From Peptococcaceae bacterium (GTDB taxonomy: Bacteria > Bacillota > Dehalobacteriia > UBA4068 > UBA4997): DNA of 16,235 nucleotides. A program made the translations under genes and the position numbers. Below the pieces are notes generated by a model. It did no database searches, was not told the DNA's origin, and saw only the letters and a list, made by a program, of their open reading frames with translations. The stretch is taken from positions 8,830-25,064 of the forward strand of contig JAHZFN010000031.1 in assembly GCA_019421315.1 (NCBI GenBank), in the 5' to 3' direction. Of this stretch, positions 6,799-13,538 are shown piece after piece; positions within the stretch are counted from its first letter, which is position 1, and each line of letters starts with the position of its first letter.

Positions 6799-6827
6799 AA
6801 AGGCGTCGGCAGTGCCAAGCCGCCTTT
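6799..6827 (+). promoter_or_regulatory. Hairpin just upstream of the FemAB-type gene
   Basis: AAAGGCG (6799-6805) pairs with CGCCTTT (6821-6827), with an inner GGC/GCC (6808-6810 with 6814-6816). It ends 7 nt before the GGAGG ribosome binding site and lacks a real T-tract. It may be a weak argS terminator or a structure affecting translation of the next gene. Confidence 0.35.
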
Positions 6828-6846
6828 GATTACGGAGGAAATAACA

Positions 6847-7950
6847 TTGACTATGCAAGCAAGAGTTTTGACGGAAAGCCCGGAAAATATTAAACTGTTT
6901 AACCATTTTATGGAGGTTCATCCCAAAGGCCACGTTCTGCAAAGCTGGGAATGGGGCAAGGTGAAAGAGGTTACAGGCTGGAAGCCCATCCGCATTGTGG
7001 TTGAGGATAACGGCGAAGTGGTGGCGGCAGTTTCCCTTTTGAAACGGCAGCTGCCCGCAGGTCTCGGTTCCATTTTCTACTCTCCCAGAGGTCCCGTTTT
7101 GGATATGGCAAACAAAGAGGCGTGGCAGGCTTTGACAAAAGCCGTTGCTGAAGAGGGCAAAAAGCACAAAACCGTTTTTTGGAAGGTTGACCCCGATATT
7201 GACAAAGATTTTGATATTGCGGGCGAATGGATTGACGCACTGGAGAGCGCAGGCTTCAAAAATGCCTCCAAGGGCGAGGGCTTCGAGGGTGTGCAGCCCC
7301 GTTATGTTTTCCGCATGGATATCAGCAAGGACATCGACACATTGTTGGCGGAATGTCATCAAAAAACTCGTTACAATATCCGCCTGGCAAGAAAAAAAGG
7401 CGTAACCATCGTAACAGGCGCCGGCAAGGAATGTTTGCCTGAGTTTTATAATATTTTGACAACCACCGCCAGCCGTGATAAATTTTTAATTCGTCCGTAC
7501 AGTTATTTTGAAAGCTTTTATGACAATTTGCAGCCTGCCGGTCAGGCGGAGCTTTTCATGGCGTATCATGAGGGTGAAGCCATTGCGGGAACCTTGGCAT
7601 TCCGCATGGGCGATAAGGCGTGGTACATTTACGGCGCCTCCTCCAACAAAAAGCGTAATTTAATGCCCAACTATCTTATCCAATGGACAATGATTGAATC
7701 GGCAAAAGAACACGGCTGCACCATGTACGATTTTCGAGGCGTGCCGGGTGATGTGGGCGAAGACCATCCCCTTTACGGTTTGGTAAAATTCAAAAGAGGT
7801 TTTGGCGGCAAATACACCGAATTTATCGGCGAATACGACTTGGTTTACCGCAAAGGCAATTATGCGGCGTATAACGTTTTGGAACCCATGTACCAAAAAG
7901 GCGTGCGCAAGCTGATCGCTTTGAAAAAGAAGCTGAAAGGCAAAAAATAA
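6847..7950 (+). CDS. FemAB/FemX-type peptidoglycan aminoacyltransferase
   Basis: This is a 367-residue member of the FemABX family, which uses aminoacyl-tRNA to add an amino acid to the lysine or diamino acid side chain of lipid II or the stem peptide in the cytoplasm. Family features include HVLQSWEWGKVKE near the N-terminus, KTRYNIRLARKKGVT in the middle, and the second GNAT-like fold with AGTLAFRMGDKAWYIYGASS, NYLIQWTMIESAKEHG and YDFRGVPGD. The end is KFKRGFGGKYTEFIGEYDLV. GGAGG (6834-6838) is 8 nt before TTG 6847 and 14 nt before ATG 6853, so TTG 6847 is preferred. The neighbouring alanine racemase gene supports a wall role. The amino acid transferred cannot be read from sequence. Confidence 0.87.
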   Translation: MTMQARVLTESPENIKLFNHFMEVHPKGHVLQSWEWGKVKEVTGWKPIRIVVEDNGEVVAAVSLLKRQLPAGLGSIFYSPRGPVLDMANKEAWQALTKAVAEEGKKHKTVFWKVDPDIDKDFDIAGEWIDALESAGFKNASKGEGFEGVQPRYVFRMDISKDIDTLLAECHQKTRYNIRLARKKGVTIVTGAGKECLPEFYNILTTTASRDKFLIRPYSYFESFYDNLQPAGQAELFMAYHEGEAIAGTLAFRMGDKAWYIYGASSNKKRNLMPNYLIQWTMIESAKEHGCTMYDFRGVPGDVGEDHPLYGLVKFKRGFGGKYTEFIGEYDLVYRKGNYAAYNVLEPMYQKGVRKLIALKKKLKGKK

Positions 7951-8025
7951 TAAATTATTAATCATTATTAAAAATTTTAGGGTAAAAGCAAAAATGCTTA
8001 GTTTAGTGTGAAAGTGGGTGTTGCA

Positions 8026-9207
8026 ATGAATATTCCCGTGGAATACAGTCGCTGGATTGAAGTGGATTTGGGAAAATTAGCGGAAAATTACCGCAAGGTT
8101 ACGGAATACATCAAAGAGGACAACGACGGCAAAGCAGTTGACGTTATGGCGGTTGTTAAATCGGACGGCTATGGTTTCGGCGCCGTCATGGCGGCAAAAA
8201 CCTTCATGGAGGCGGGGGCAAAGTACCTGGCGGTAACAACCATAGACGAGGGCATCGACCTCCGCATGAACAACATAGAAGCTCCCATTTTGGTTTTTTC
8301 CTCCTTTGTTCCCGGTGAGGCGGAATCCTACTATCGCTATGATTTGATACCTACCATCGGTTCGATTGAGGGGCTGCAAAGCCTCTTGGACACGGCATAC
8401 GGGCGGGAAATCACCTGCCACATCAAAATCAACACAGGCATGAACCGCATGGGTTTGACTGTGGACGAGCTGGTCAAGGCTCTGCAAATGATTAATTTCC
8501 AGGATAATGTAAAAATCGGCGGCATATATTCGCATTTTGCCACAGCCACCGAACGCAGAACGGAATACTGCGCCGAACAGCTGGCGGTTTTTGACAAAGC
8601 CTGCTCTGTTTTGGACATCAGCGGCGTGAAAAATTACGTTGCCCATCTTGCCAATTCCGCAGGCGCTCTGCGTTTCCCCGAAGCTCGTTTCGGCTGCGTG
8701 CGTTTGGGTTCCATATTGTACGGACAAGCTCCCATCGCCCGTGATTTCGGCTTGGAATTAGCTTCGCCCTTTGTGCTGAAAGGCAAGGTTGCCTCTGTTC
8801 AGAGAATAACCAAGGGCGATGCCGTCGGCTACGGCAGGGATTTTGTTGCCAAGGACGATATGGTTGTGGCGGCGGTTCCCGTGGGCTATGCGGAGGGGTT
8901 CGGCGTTGAACCCCATGCACGTCCCGAAACCATGAGCGGCGCTTTCCGCTCCATGAGCCGCAATGTTGGTAAAATCGCTGTCGGCAAAGCCAACAAAGGC
9001 TTTTATTTCGGCGACGAATTTTTGCCCGTTGTGGGCAGGGTTTCCATGCAGATTACCACAGTTGATATTACGGGTCAAGAGATTAACATTGGTGACGTTG
9101 TGGAAATTCCCGTGCGCAAAATTGCCGCCAACCCCAGAATTCCCAGAGTATATATTAAAGACGAGGAAATCGTACAGGTTCGGGATATGCTGGGACTGCA
9201 CGAATAA
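8026..9207 (+). CDS. alr: Alanine racemase (Alr), with active-site variations
   Basis: This 393-residue fold-III PLP enzyme interconverts L- and D-alanine and supplies D-Ala for peptidoglycan. The PLP lysine is Lys45 in AVVKSDGYGFG (usual AVVKANAYGHG). The expected carbamylated lysine lies in HIKINTGMNRMG (usual DTGM). VRLGSILYG holds the arginine facing the pyridine nitrogen. The catalytic tyrosine is Tyr288 in VPVGYAEGF, and RIPRVY near the end gives the entry-channel tyrosine. The motif normally CMDQ reads SMQI (Met341, Gln342), so the usual Asp is missing. Start ATG 8026 has only a weak GGGTG site at 7 nt; GTG 8008 is an alternative. It lies 75 nt after the FemAB-type gene. Confidence 0.93.
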   Translation: MNIPVEYSRWIEVDLGKLAENYRKVTEYIKEDNDGKAVDVMAVVKSDGYGFGAVMAAKTFMEAGAKYLAVTTIDEGIDLRMNNIEAPILVFSSFVPGEAESYYRYDLIPTIGSIEGLQSLLDTAYGREITCHIKINTGMNRMGLTVDELVKALQMINFQDNVKIGGIYSHFATATERRTEYCAEQLAVFDKACSVLDISGVKNYVAHLANSAGALRFPEARFGCVRLGSILYGQAPIARDFGLELASPFVLKGKVASVQRITKGDAVGYGRDFVAKDDMVVAAVPVGYAEGFGVEPHARPETMSGAFRSMSRNVGKIAVGKANKGFYFGDEFLPVVGRVSMQITTVDITGQEINIGDVVEIPVRKIAANPRIPRVYIKDEEIVQVRDMLGLHE

Positions 9208-9257
9208 TTCCCGACAAAATACAGGAGAATATATAATATATTGGGAGAAGACGTATA

Positions 9258-10094
9258 ATGGCAGAAAAAAAGGTTATGATTGAAGTGGACGAGGAATTTG
9301 CCGAAGCCGCCCAAGAAACCGTGCGTTTATTGCAGGTTGTGAAAGAGCCGCGGAGCGAGCACGGCTGCCCTTGGGACAAGGAACAAACCCACGATTCACT
9401 GAAAAAATATTTGATAGAAGAAGCCTACGAAGCAATTGACGCCATTGAACGGCGGGATGACCGAGATTTATACGGCGAGCTGGGTGATGTGCTTTTGCAG
9501 GTGGCAATGCACAGCAGGGTTGCCGAAGAGGAAAACCGTTTTGATTTTGCCAAGGTTGCCAAAACCGTAGCCGACAAAATGATTTACCGCCATCCCCATG
9601 TTTTCGGCGGCGCCAAAGACATAGCCACCTCTGATGATGTTTTGAAAATTTGGGAAATCCTGAAAACCAAGGAAAATTTGGAAAAGGACAAAAAACCGAA
9701 AGAAAAATCGGTGGTGGATGTGCCGAGGGTTTTGCCTGCCCTGATGCGAGCCGACAAAATTCAGTCCAAGGCCTCCCGTGTGGGTTTTGACTGGGATAAT
9801 GTTGACGGAGCGTTGGCAAAGCTGCGGGAGGAGATTGACGAGGTGCAAAACGCCGCCACGCCCGACGAAAAAAACGCCGAATTCGGCGATGTGCTTTTTG
9901 CTTTGGTAAATGTGGCGCGCTTTCTTGATATTGACCCCGAGGCGGCTTTGGATATGACCAACGAAAAATTTGTCCGCCGCTTTAAGGTTGTGGAAGAAAA
10001 CGTTAAAAAATCCGGCAGAGAGTGGCGGGATTTTTCATTGGACGAGCTGGATAAATTTTGGGATTTGGCAAAAATGCAAGAAAATCAATCTTAA
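9258..10094 (+). CDS. mazG: Nucleoside triphosphate pyrophosphohydrolase (MazG)
   Basis: This 278-residue protein has two MazG domains. MazG hydrolyses NTPs and dNTPs to monophosphates and pyrophosphate, removing aberrant nucleotides. The N-terminal domain shows GCPWDKEQTH (36-45) and the metal-binding EExxE with ExxD (E54, E55, E58, then E74 and D77). The C-terminal domain repeats this with EEIDE (191-195) and EFGD (208-211), which is normally the more active half. GGGAG at 9243-9247 is 10 nt before the ATG. It resembles the stand-alone enterobacterial protein and lacks the N-terminal SAM-methyltransferase-like domain fused in Bacillus YabN. It heads the conserved block with HU and RqcP. Confidence 0.96.
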   Translation: MAEKKVMIEVDEEFAEAAQETVRLLQVVKEPRSEHGCPWDKEQTHDSLKKYLIEEAYEAIDAIERRDDRDLYGELGDVLLQVAMHSRVAEEENRFDFAKVAKTVADKMIYRHPHVFGGAKDIATSDDVLKIWEILKTKENLEKDKKPKEKSVVDVPRVLPALMRADKIQSKASRVGFDWDNVDGALAKLREEIDEVQNAATPDEKNAEFGDVLFALVNVARFLDIDPEAALDMTNEKFVRRFKVVEENVKKSGREWRDFSLDELDKFWDLAKMQENQS

Positions 10095-10259
10095 AAATCG
10101 CAGTCAAATACCGATTAAAATTAATAAATTCGACATTTTTTGCCTGCGGCAAGCTCCGAAAAAATTTTAATTTTGTTAAAAAAAACTTTAAAAATCTATG
10201 TTTATTGCACAAAAAACAAAAAAAATCAGGCGTTAAAACTATAAATTTTGAAAATAATA

Positions 10260-10288
10260 TTGAAAAAAAACCTGTTAAGTGGTACAAT
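10260..10288 (+). promoter_or_regulatory. Sigma-A-type promoter of the HU gene
   Basis: TTGAAA (10260-10265) and TACAAT (10283-10288) are separated by 17 nt. Transcription would start near 10295 and give a leader of about 84 nt, in an AT-rich region of 284 bases after mazG that holds no other feature I can support. Confidence 0.8.
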
Positions 10289-10378
10289 TACCATACACTA
10301 TGTTTGTGCAAAAATTCTTGGGTTATGATCTTTTGTGATCTGAGGATTTAATAATAACTTTCTTAGGAGGGGAAGATT

Positions 10379-10651
10379 TTGAATAAAACCGATTTAATTA
10401 ACGCTGTTGCCGATCATGCGGAATTGAGCAAAAAAGATGCAGGCAAAGCAGTAGACGCTTTTGTAGCAGCTGTTACCGAAGCTTTGAAAAAAGGCGAAAA
10501 AGTTCAGTTGGTTGGCTTTGGCACCTTTGAAGTAAGAGAAAGAGCCGCTCGTGAAGGCCGCAATCCTCAAACAGGTGAAGCTATCCAAATTCAGGCAGCC
10601 AAGGTTCCCGCTTTCAAAGCAGGCAAACCTTTGAAAGATGCCGTTCAATAA
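10379..10651 (+). CDS. hup: DNA-binding protein HU
   Basis: This 90-residue nucleoid-associated protein of the HU/IHF family bends and compacts DNA as a dimer. The sequence starts MNKTDLINAVADHAELSKKD and contains VQLVGFGTFEVRERAAREG, the DNA-binding arm GRNPQTG and the end VPAFKAGKPLKDAVQ, all family hallmarks at standard length. The start is TTG at 10379, fixed by a perfect AGGAGG (10365-10370) with 8 nt spacing. HU between mazG and rqcP is the usual clostridial arrangement. It has its own promoter and terminator, so it can be expressed at a high level alone. HU rather than IHF is inferred from the Bacillota context and a single gene copy here. Confidence 0.97.
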   Translation: MNKTDLINAVADHAELSKKDAGKAVDAFVAAVTEALKKGEKVQLVGFGTFEVRERAAREGRNPQTGEAIQIQAAKVPAFKAGKPLKDAVQ

Positions 10652-10666
10652 TTTTTTTGCAAAAAC

Positions 10667-10697
10667 AAAGCCTCAGCTTTTCGCTGGGGCTTTATTT
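10667..10697 (+). terminator. Intrinsic terminator of the HU gene
   Basis: AAAGCCTCAGC (10667-10677) pairs with GCTGGGGCTTT (10683-10693) over 11 bp with one G-U pair and a 5-nt loop. The T-tract is short (TTTATTTA), so some read-through into rqcP is likely. Confidence 0.75.
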
Positions 10698-10763
10698 ATC
10701 GGTTGTGTACCGAAGCTGCTTATTAAAGCAGTTTTTTGAAAAAGAAAATTGGGAGTGAGAGAT

Positions 10764-11018
10764 ATGCGTTTGGATAAATTTTTGAAGGTTTCCCGTTTAA
10801 TCAAAAGGCGTACCGTTGCCAAAGAGGTCAGCGATGCCGGCAAAATCACCGTCAACGGCAGACCTGCCAAAGCATCCACCGACGTCAAGGTGGGCGACCG
10901 TTTGGTGCTGTCCTTTGCCAACCGTGAGGTTGAGGTGGAAATTCTGCTTGTTGCCGAAACCATGAAAGCCGACTTGGCAAAGGATATGTATAACGTTGTT
11001 CGGCAAACGGCAAAATAA
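10764..11018 (+). CDS. rqcP: S4-domain RNA-binding protein RqcP (YabO/HslR family)
   Basis: This 84-residue protein is almost entirely one S4 RNA-binding domain: MRLDKFLKVSRLIKRRT, then ITVNGRPAKAS and VKVGDRLVLSF. In Bacillus, RqcP acts with RqcH on obstructed 50S subunits during alanine tailing in ribosome quality control. Here the role is inferred from family and position. I chose ATG 10764 because GGGAG (10751-10755) is 8 nt upstream; TTG 10749 overlaps that site. Length matches the family (about 86 residues in Bacillus). It lies between the HU gene and yabP as in many Firmicutes. A strong terminator follows, separating it from yabP. Confidence 0.93.
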   Translation: MRLDKFLKVSRLIKRRTVAKEVSDAGKITVNGRPAKASTDVKVGDRLVLSFANREVEVEILLVAETMKADLAKDMYNVVRQTAK

Positions 11019-11048
11019 TAAAACGCCTTGCTTTGGGAGGGCAGACGG

Positions 11049-11077
11049 GTCGGGGTGTGCGCCCCGACTTTTTTTTT
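11049..11077 (+). terminator. Strong intrinsic terminator after rqcP
   Basis: GTCGGGG (11049-11055) pairs with CCCCGAC (11062-11068), with an added U-G pair at 11056/11061 and a 4-nt loop. Nine T follow (11069-11077). This cuts the conserved rqcP-yabP continuity. Confidence 0.93.
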
Positions 11078-11112
11078 GCGGCAAAATTTTGTCTGTAAAA
11101 ATCGGCGTACCT

Positions 11113-11127
11113 TTACATAATATGTAA
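11113..11127. promoter_or_regulatory. 15-bp palindrome upstream of yabP (possible operator or promoter part)
   Basis: TTACATAATATGTAA is a perfect 7-bp inverted repeat around one A, 46 nt before the yabP ATG and after the rqcP terminator. It contains CATAATAT, which loosely resembles a sporulation sigma-E -10, but no good -35 is present. GCATATT at 11135-11141 resembles a sigma-E -35 but has no matching -10. It could be a repressor site. Confidence 0.4.
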
Positions 11128-11173
11128 GTCTTCGGCATATTTTTGTATTAATTAAGATTTGAGGTGCAAAGAT

Positions 11174-11503
11174 ATGAGCGAGCAAAATATACAGGAAAAA
11201 AACATGAGCATTGCAAACGATGCCGCCGAAAGCCGCCAAAGGGTTTTGCTGACAGGCAGAGAACGGCTGGATATGGTGGGTGTTAAAAGGGTGGAGGATT
11301 TTGACAAAAGCCGAATTCACCTGGAAACGGTTTTGGGAGATTTTGTGATCAAGGGCGGCAATCTGCATATCTCCGAGCTTTTGCCCGATGAGGAACGGTT
11401 GGTTGTCTGCGGCGAAATTGAGGCTTTGGAGTTCGGCGGCGACGTCGGCAAAAAAGGCGGCCGCAAAAAGAACGGCGGTTTTCTGAACCGCCTCACCAGG
11501 TAA
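11174..11503 (+). CDS. yabP: Sporulation protein YabP (YabP/YqfC family)
   Basis: This 109-residue protein contains the YabP fold: RQRVLLTGRERLDMVGVKRV, FDKSRIHLETVLGDFVIKG and NLHISELLPDEERLVVCGEI. In Bacillus, yabP is expressed in the mother cell and needed, with yabQ, for normal spore cortex. The C-terminal tail (residues about 88-109) is rich in Gly, Lys and Arg. ATG 11174 has GAGGTG 7 nt upstream (11161-11166); the longer frame from 11159 would include that site. YabQ follows after 6 nt, so the two are co-translated. Family assignment is firm; a sporulation role in this host is inferred. Confidence 0.92.
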   Translation: MSEQNIQEKNMSIANDAAESRQRVLLTGRERLDMVGVKRVEDFDKSRIHLETVLGDFVIKGGNLHISELLPDEERLVVCGEIEALEFGGDVGKKGGRKKNGGFLNRLTR

Positions 11504-11509
11504 CCCGTT

Positions 11510-12196
11510 ATGACCAGGGCAGGCTTGCAGTGTGCGCAGATGCTCTGCGCCTTGGGTTTGGGGCTTTCTTTGGGGGTAATTTATGATTTTTACCGCATTT
11601 TTCTGAAGAAAAACCACGGCGCCCGTTGGTGTTGGCTGGGTGATTTTCTCTGGTGGGCGTTGGCGTTGGTTTGGACGTTTTTCCTTTTGGTGCGGATAAG
11701 CTGGGCGGAGCTGCGGCTGCCCGTTGTTTTGGCGGTGTTCGGCGGCATAATCGTTTATTTGTATTATTTCAGTCCTGTCTTGCGGGAGATTTACCAAAAA
11801 GCGGCGCATTTGCTGAAAAAATTTTGTCTGGCGTTTTGGGCGTTTGCCGCCAAAATTATCAGGCTGATTTTTGCGCCCATTGTTTTTATCAGCAGTTTGC
11901 TTTATAAAATTGTCGGTGGTCTGCTTTGGTTTTTCCGCAAAATGGGCGGGGAGTTGCTGGGCTTCGGCAAAAAGACCAAAAGCTGCAAAGCCGCCAAAAG
12001 GCAAAAAAGGCGAACCGCCAAAGCCCAAAAGCAAGCAGCGAAAAAGCGGCAGAAAGCCGAAAAACAAAATAGTAACAAGAATAATAACAATAAAAAGCGC
12101 AGGCAAAAACACCGCAGGGATAAAGGCGAAAACCGGCAAACCGAAAACTTAAATAAACGCAAAAAATTAAAACGCCGCCCCAAAGAAAGCCGCTGA
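11510..12196 (+). CDS. yabQ: Spore cortex biosynthesis protein YabQ, with a long basic tail
   Basis: This 228-residue membrane protein has the YabQ N-terminal region, with GLGLSLGVIYDFYRIFLKK and WCWLGDFLWWALALVWTFFL. About four or five hydrophobic segments fall within residues 5-147 (roughly 5-25, 42-64, 70-92, 105-125 and 127-145). In Bacillus it is a sporulation membrane protein required for cortex synthesis. The last 75 residues (154-228) are low complexity, with 35 Lys or Arg by hand count plus runs of Asn and Gln; this tail is probably cytoplasmic and might bind nucleic acid or acidic surfaces. ATG 11510 follows the yabP stop by 6 nt and uses AGGT at 11498-11501. Confidence 0.88.
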   Translation: MTRAGLQCAQMLCALGLGLSLGVIYDFYRIFLKKNHGARWCWLGDFLWWALALVWTFFLLVRISWAELRLPVVLAVFGGIIVYLYYFSPVLREIYQKAAHLLKKFCLAFWAFAAKIIRLIFAPIVFISSLLYKIVGGLLWFFRKMGGELLGFGKKTKSCKAAKRQKRRTAKAQKQAAKKRQKAEKQNSNKNNNNKKRRQKHRRDKGENRQTENLNKRKKLKRRPKESR

Positions 12197-12253
12197 ATTT
12201 CTTTGCGGAAGCGGTAAATTTTGCCCGTCGCCAAATCTTCCCGAAAAAAACAG

Positions 12254-12282
12254 TTGATTTTACAGGAAATTTTTACTATAAT
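12254..12282 (+). promoter_or_regulatory. Sigma-A-type promoter of divIC
   Basis: TTGATT (12254-12259) and TATAAT (12277-12282) are separated by 17 nt. Transcription would start near 12289, 60 nt before the divIC ATG. This lets divIC be expressed independently of yabPQ. Confidence 0.85.
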
Positions 12283-12348
12283 AATATTATGTATTCGTAT
12301 GTGGTGTGATAGTTTTCAGGTTTTGCAGGCTGAAAGGAATGTTTCGGG

Positions 12349-12708
12349 ATGGCAAAAAAATCTAAACAAAAAACTAAACGGAAGAAAAGGAAATTTCGCT
12401 TCTTTGCGGCTTTTTTGGTGATTTTTACGGTGTTTATGCTGTATAAATGCGGCGGTCAGTTTTATGAAATTCATAAATTGAATGCGCAAAAAGCCGATTT
12501 GGAGGGTACATACGCTCAAATCCGGCAGGAAAAGGCTGATTTGGAGGCGCAGAAAGAGCTTTTGAACGATTCCACTTATTTGGAACGGTTGGCGCGGGAA
12601 AATCTGCTGATGGTCAGGGACGGCGAATATTTGATTGTTCCCTATGAAGAAAATGCAGATGTTGTCGAATATGACGACAGCGCCGAAAACAGCCAGGACA
12701 TCCATTAA
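12349..12708 (+). CDS. divIC: Cell division protein DivIC (FtsB/DivIC family septum initiator)
   Basis: This 119-residue bitopic membrane protein of the divisome works with FtsL and DivIB (FtsQ) to activate septal wall synthesis. It has a basic cytoplasmic N-terminus (MAKKSKQKTKRKKRKFR), one membrane segment (about residues 17-33) and an external coiled coil (about 38-74). The family signature YLERLARENLLMVRDGE (78-94) is followed by an acidic C-terminal tail. AAAGGA (12333-12338) lies 10 nt before the ATG. Position between yabQ and the S1-domain gene is the canonical one. Confidence 0.94.
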   Translation: MAKKSKQKTKRKKRKFRFFAAFLVIFTVFMLYKCGGQFYEIHKLNAQKADLEGTYAQIRQEKADLEAQKELLNDSTYLERLARENLLMVRDGEYLIVPYEENADVVEYDDSAENSQDIH

Positions 12709-12852
12709 AAAGCTTTTGGGAGTTAAAAATTTCGGGAAATTCGCAATAAAATTTGACATGAGAGGGAAAATGAATTTTGCGATTTAAGCCGTTTGCAGGG
12801 TTATTTTTTGTTTAAATTTGCTTAATATAAAAACACAGGAGGACTGTTAAGT

Positions 12853-13242
12853 ATGCCTCTTGCCGTAGGCAATATTTTGGATGGTGTGGTTACAGGTATT
12901 ACCAAATTCGGAGCTTTTGTAAAATTGGAAAACGGCGCCACGGGTTTGGTGCATATTTCCGAGGTTGCGGATACCTATGTTAAAGAGGTCGCCGATTTTT
13001 TGAAAGAGGGAGATAAGGTCAAGGTTAAGGTTTTGAATATGGGAGACAGCAACAAGATTGGTCTTTCCATCAAGCAGGCGGTGCCGAAGCCCGCACCGAA
13101 ACCGTCGCCCAAGGCTTTTGCCGGTTTTAACCAAGGACCCAAGAAAAACACTTCTTTTGAAGATAAGCTGGCGGAATTTATGAAGGACAGCAACGAAAAG
13201 CTGACTGCTTTAAAACGCCATCAGGAAGGACGCCGTCGTTAA
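12853..13242 (+). CDS. yabR: S1-domain RNA-binding protein (YabR-like)
   Basis: This 129-residue protein has a single N-terminal S1 (OB-fold) RNA-binding domain at residues 5-75: GNILDGVVTGITKFGAFVKL, then GLVHISEVAD and KVKVKVLNMGDSNKIGLSIK. A Pro/Lys linker (PKPAPKPSPKAF) follows. A short C-terminal helix (FEDKLAEFMKDSNEKLTALK) ends in QEGRRR. Length and gene position match Bacillus YabR; the physiological role is poorly defined and may involve binding RNA or ribosomes. AGGAGG (12837-12842) is 10 nt before the ATG. A terminator follows at 13314. Confidence 0.92.
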   Translation: MPLAVGNILDGVVTGITKFGAFVKLENGATGLVHISEVADTYVKEVADFLKEGDKVKVKVLNMGDSNKIGLSIKQAVPKPAPKPSPKAFAGFNQGPKKNTSFEDKLAEFMKDSNEKLTALKRHQEGRRR

Positions 13243-13313
13243 GGCATTCCCCGAAAATCCCGGGATTGCGGTGTTATACAAAAGCAAACAGATACAAAAT
13301 CAAAAAACAAAAA

Positions 13314-13341
13314 ATGGCGGAGTTTTGCTCTGCCATCTTTT
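13314..13341 (+). terminator. Intrinsic terminator after the S1-domain gene
   Basis: ATGGCGGAG (13314-13322) pairs with CTCTGCCAT (13328-13336) over 9 bp with one G-U pair and a 5-nt loop. CTTTT follows (13337-13341). Confidence 0.82.
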
Positions 13342-13386
13342 ATATGTACGGTTGGGCGGACAAAGCTTTGCGGCGGTGTGTTTTTT

Positions 13387-13416
13387 AATATTAATTAATA
13401 CTTGTTGATTAATATT
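13387..13416. promoter_or_regulatory. AT-only inverted repeat upstream of the Ppx/GppA gene
   Basis: AATATTAAT (13387-13395) and ATTAATATT (13408-13416) form a perfect 9-bp inverted repeat with a 12-nt spacer. It is followed by TATAAT at 13471-13476, a possible -10 with no good -35. It may be a regulator site; the rest of 13243-13538 holds only this, the terminator and AT-rich sequence. Confidence 0.35.
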
Positions 13417-13538
13417 TTCGGTGATTTTGCGGCAAGGAAGATTATGAAGATTAGAAGATTATAAAAATTATATAATATTGTAAGATTATTGTAAGATTGT
13501 ACAGCGGCGGGGCAAACCGCAAATCGGAGGTTGATTTT

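Noticed and set aside
7986..7999. Small hairpin (AAGCA-AAAA-TGCTT) between the FemAB-type gene and alr as a terminator
   Set aside because: Five base pairs and no T-tract; too weak to call.
9232..9237. TATAAT as a mazG promoter
   Set aside because: A start site from it would fall on or after the GGGAG ribosome binding site at 9243, and no -35 is present.
10673..12139. Long minus-strand open frame (488 codons) opposite rqcP, yabP and yabQ
   Set aside because: It overlaps three recognised plus-strand genes and a strong terminator, has low-complexity composition and shows no known motif; it is a shadow frame.
12753..12758. TTGACA as -35 of an S1-domain gene promoter
   Set aside because: No acceptable -10 lies 16-18 nt downstream.
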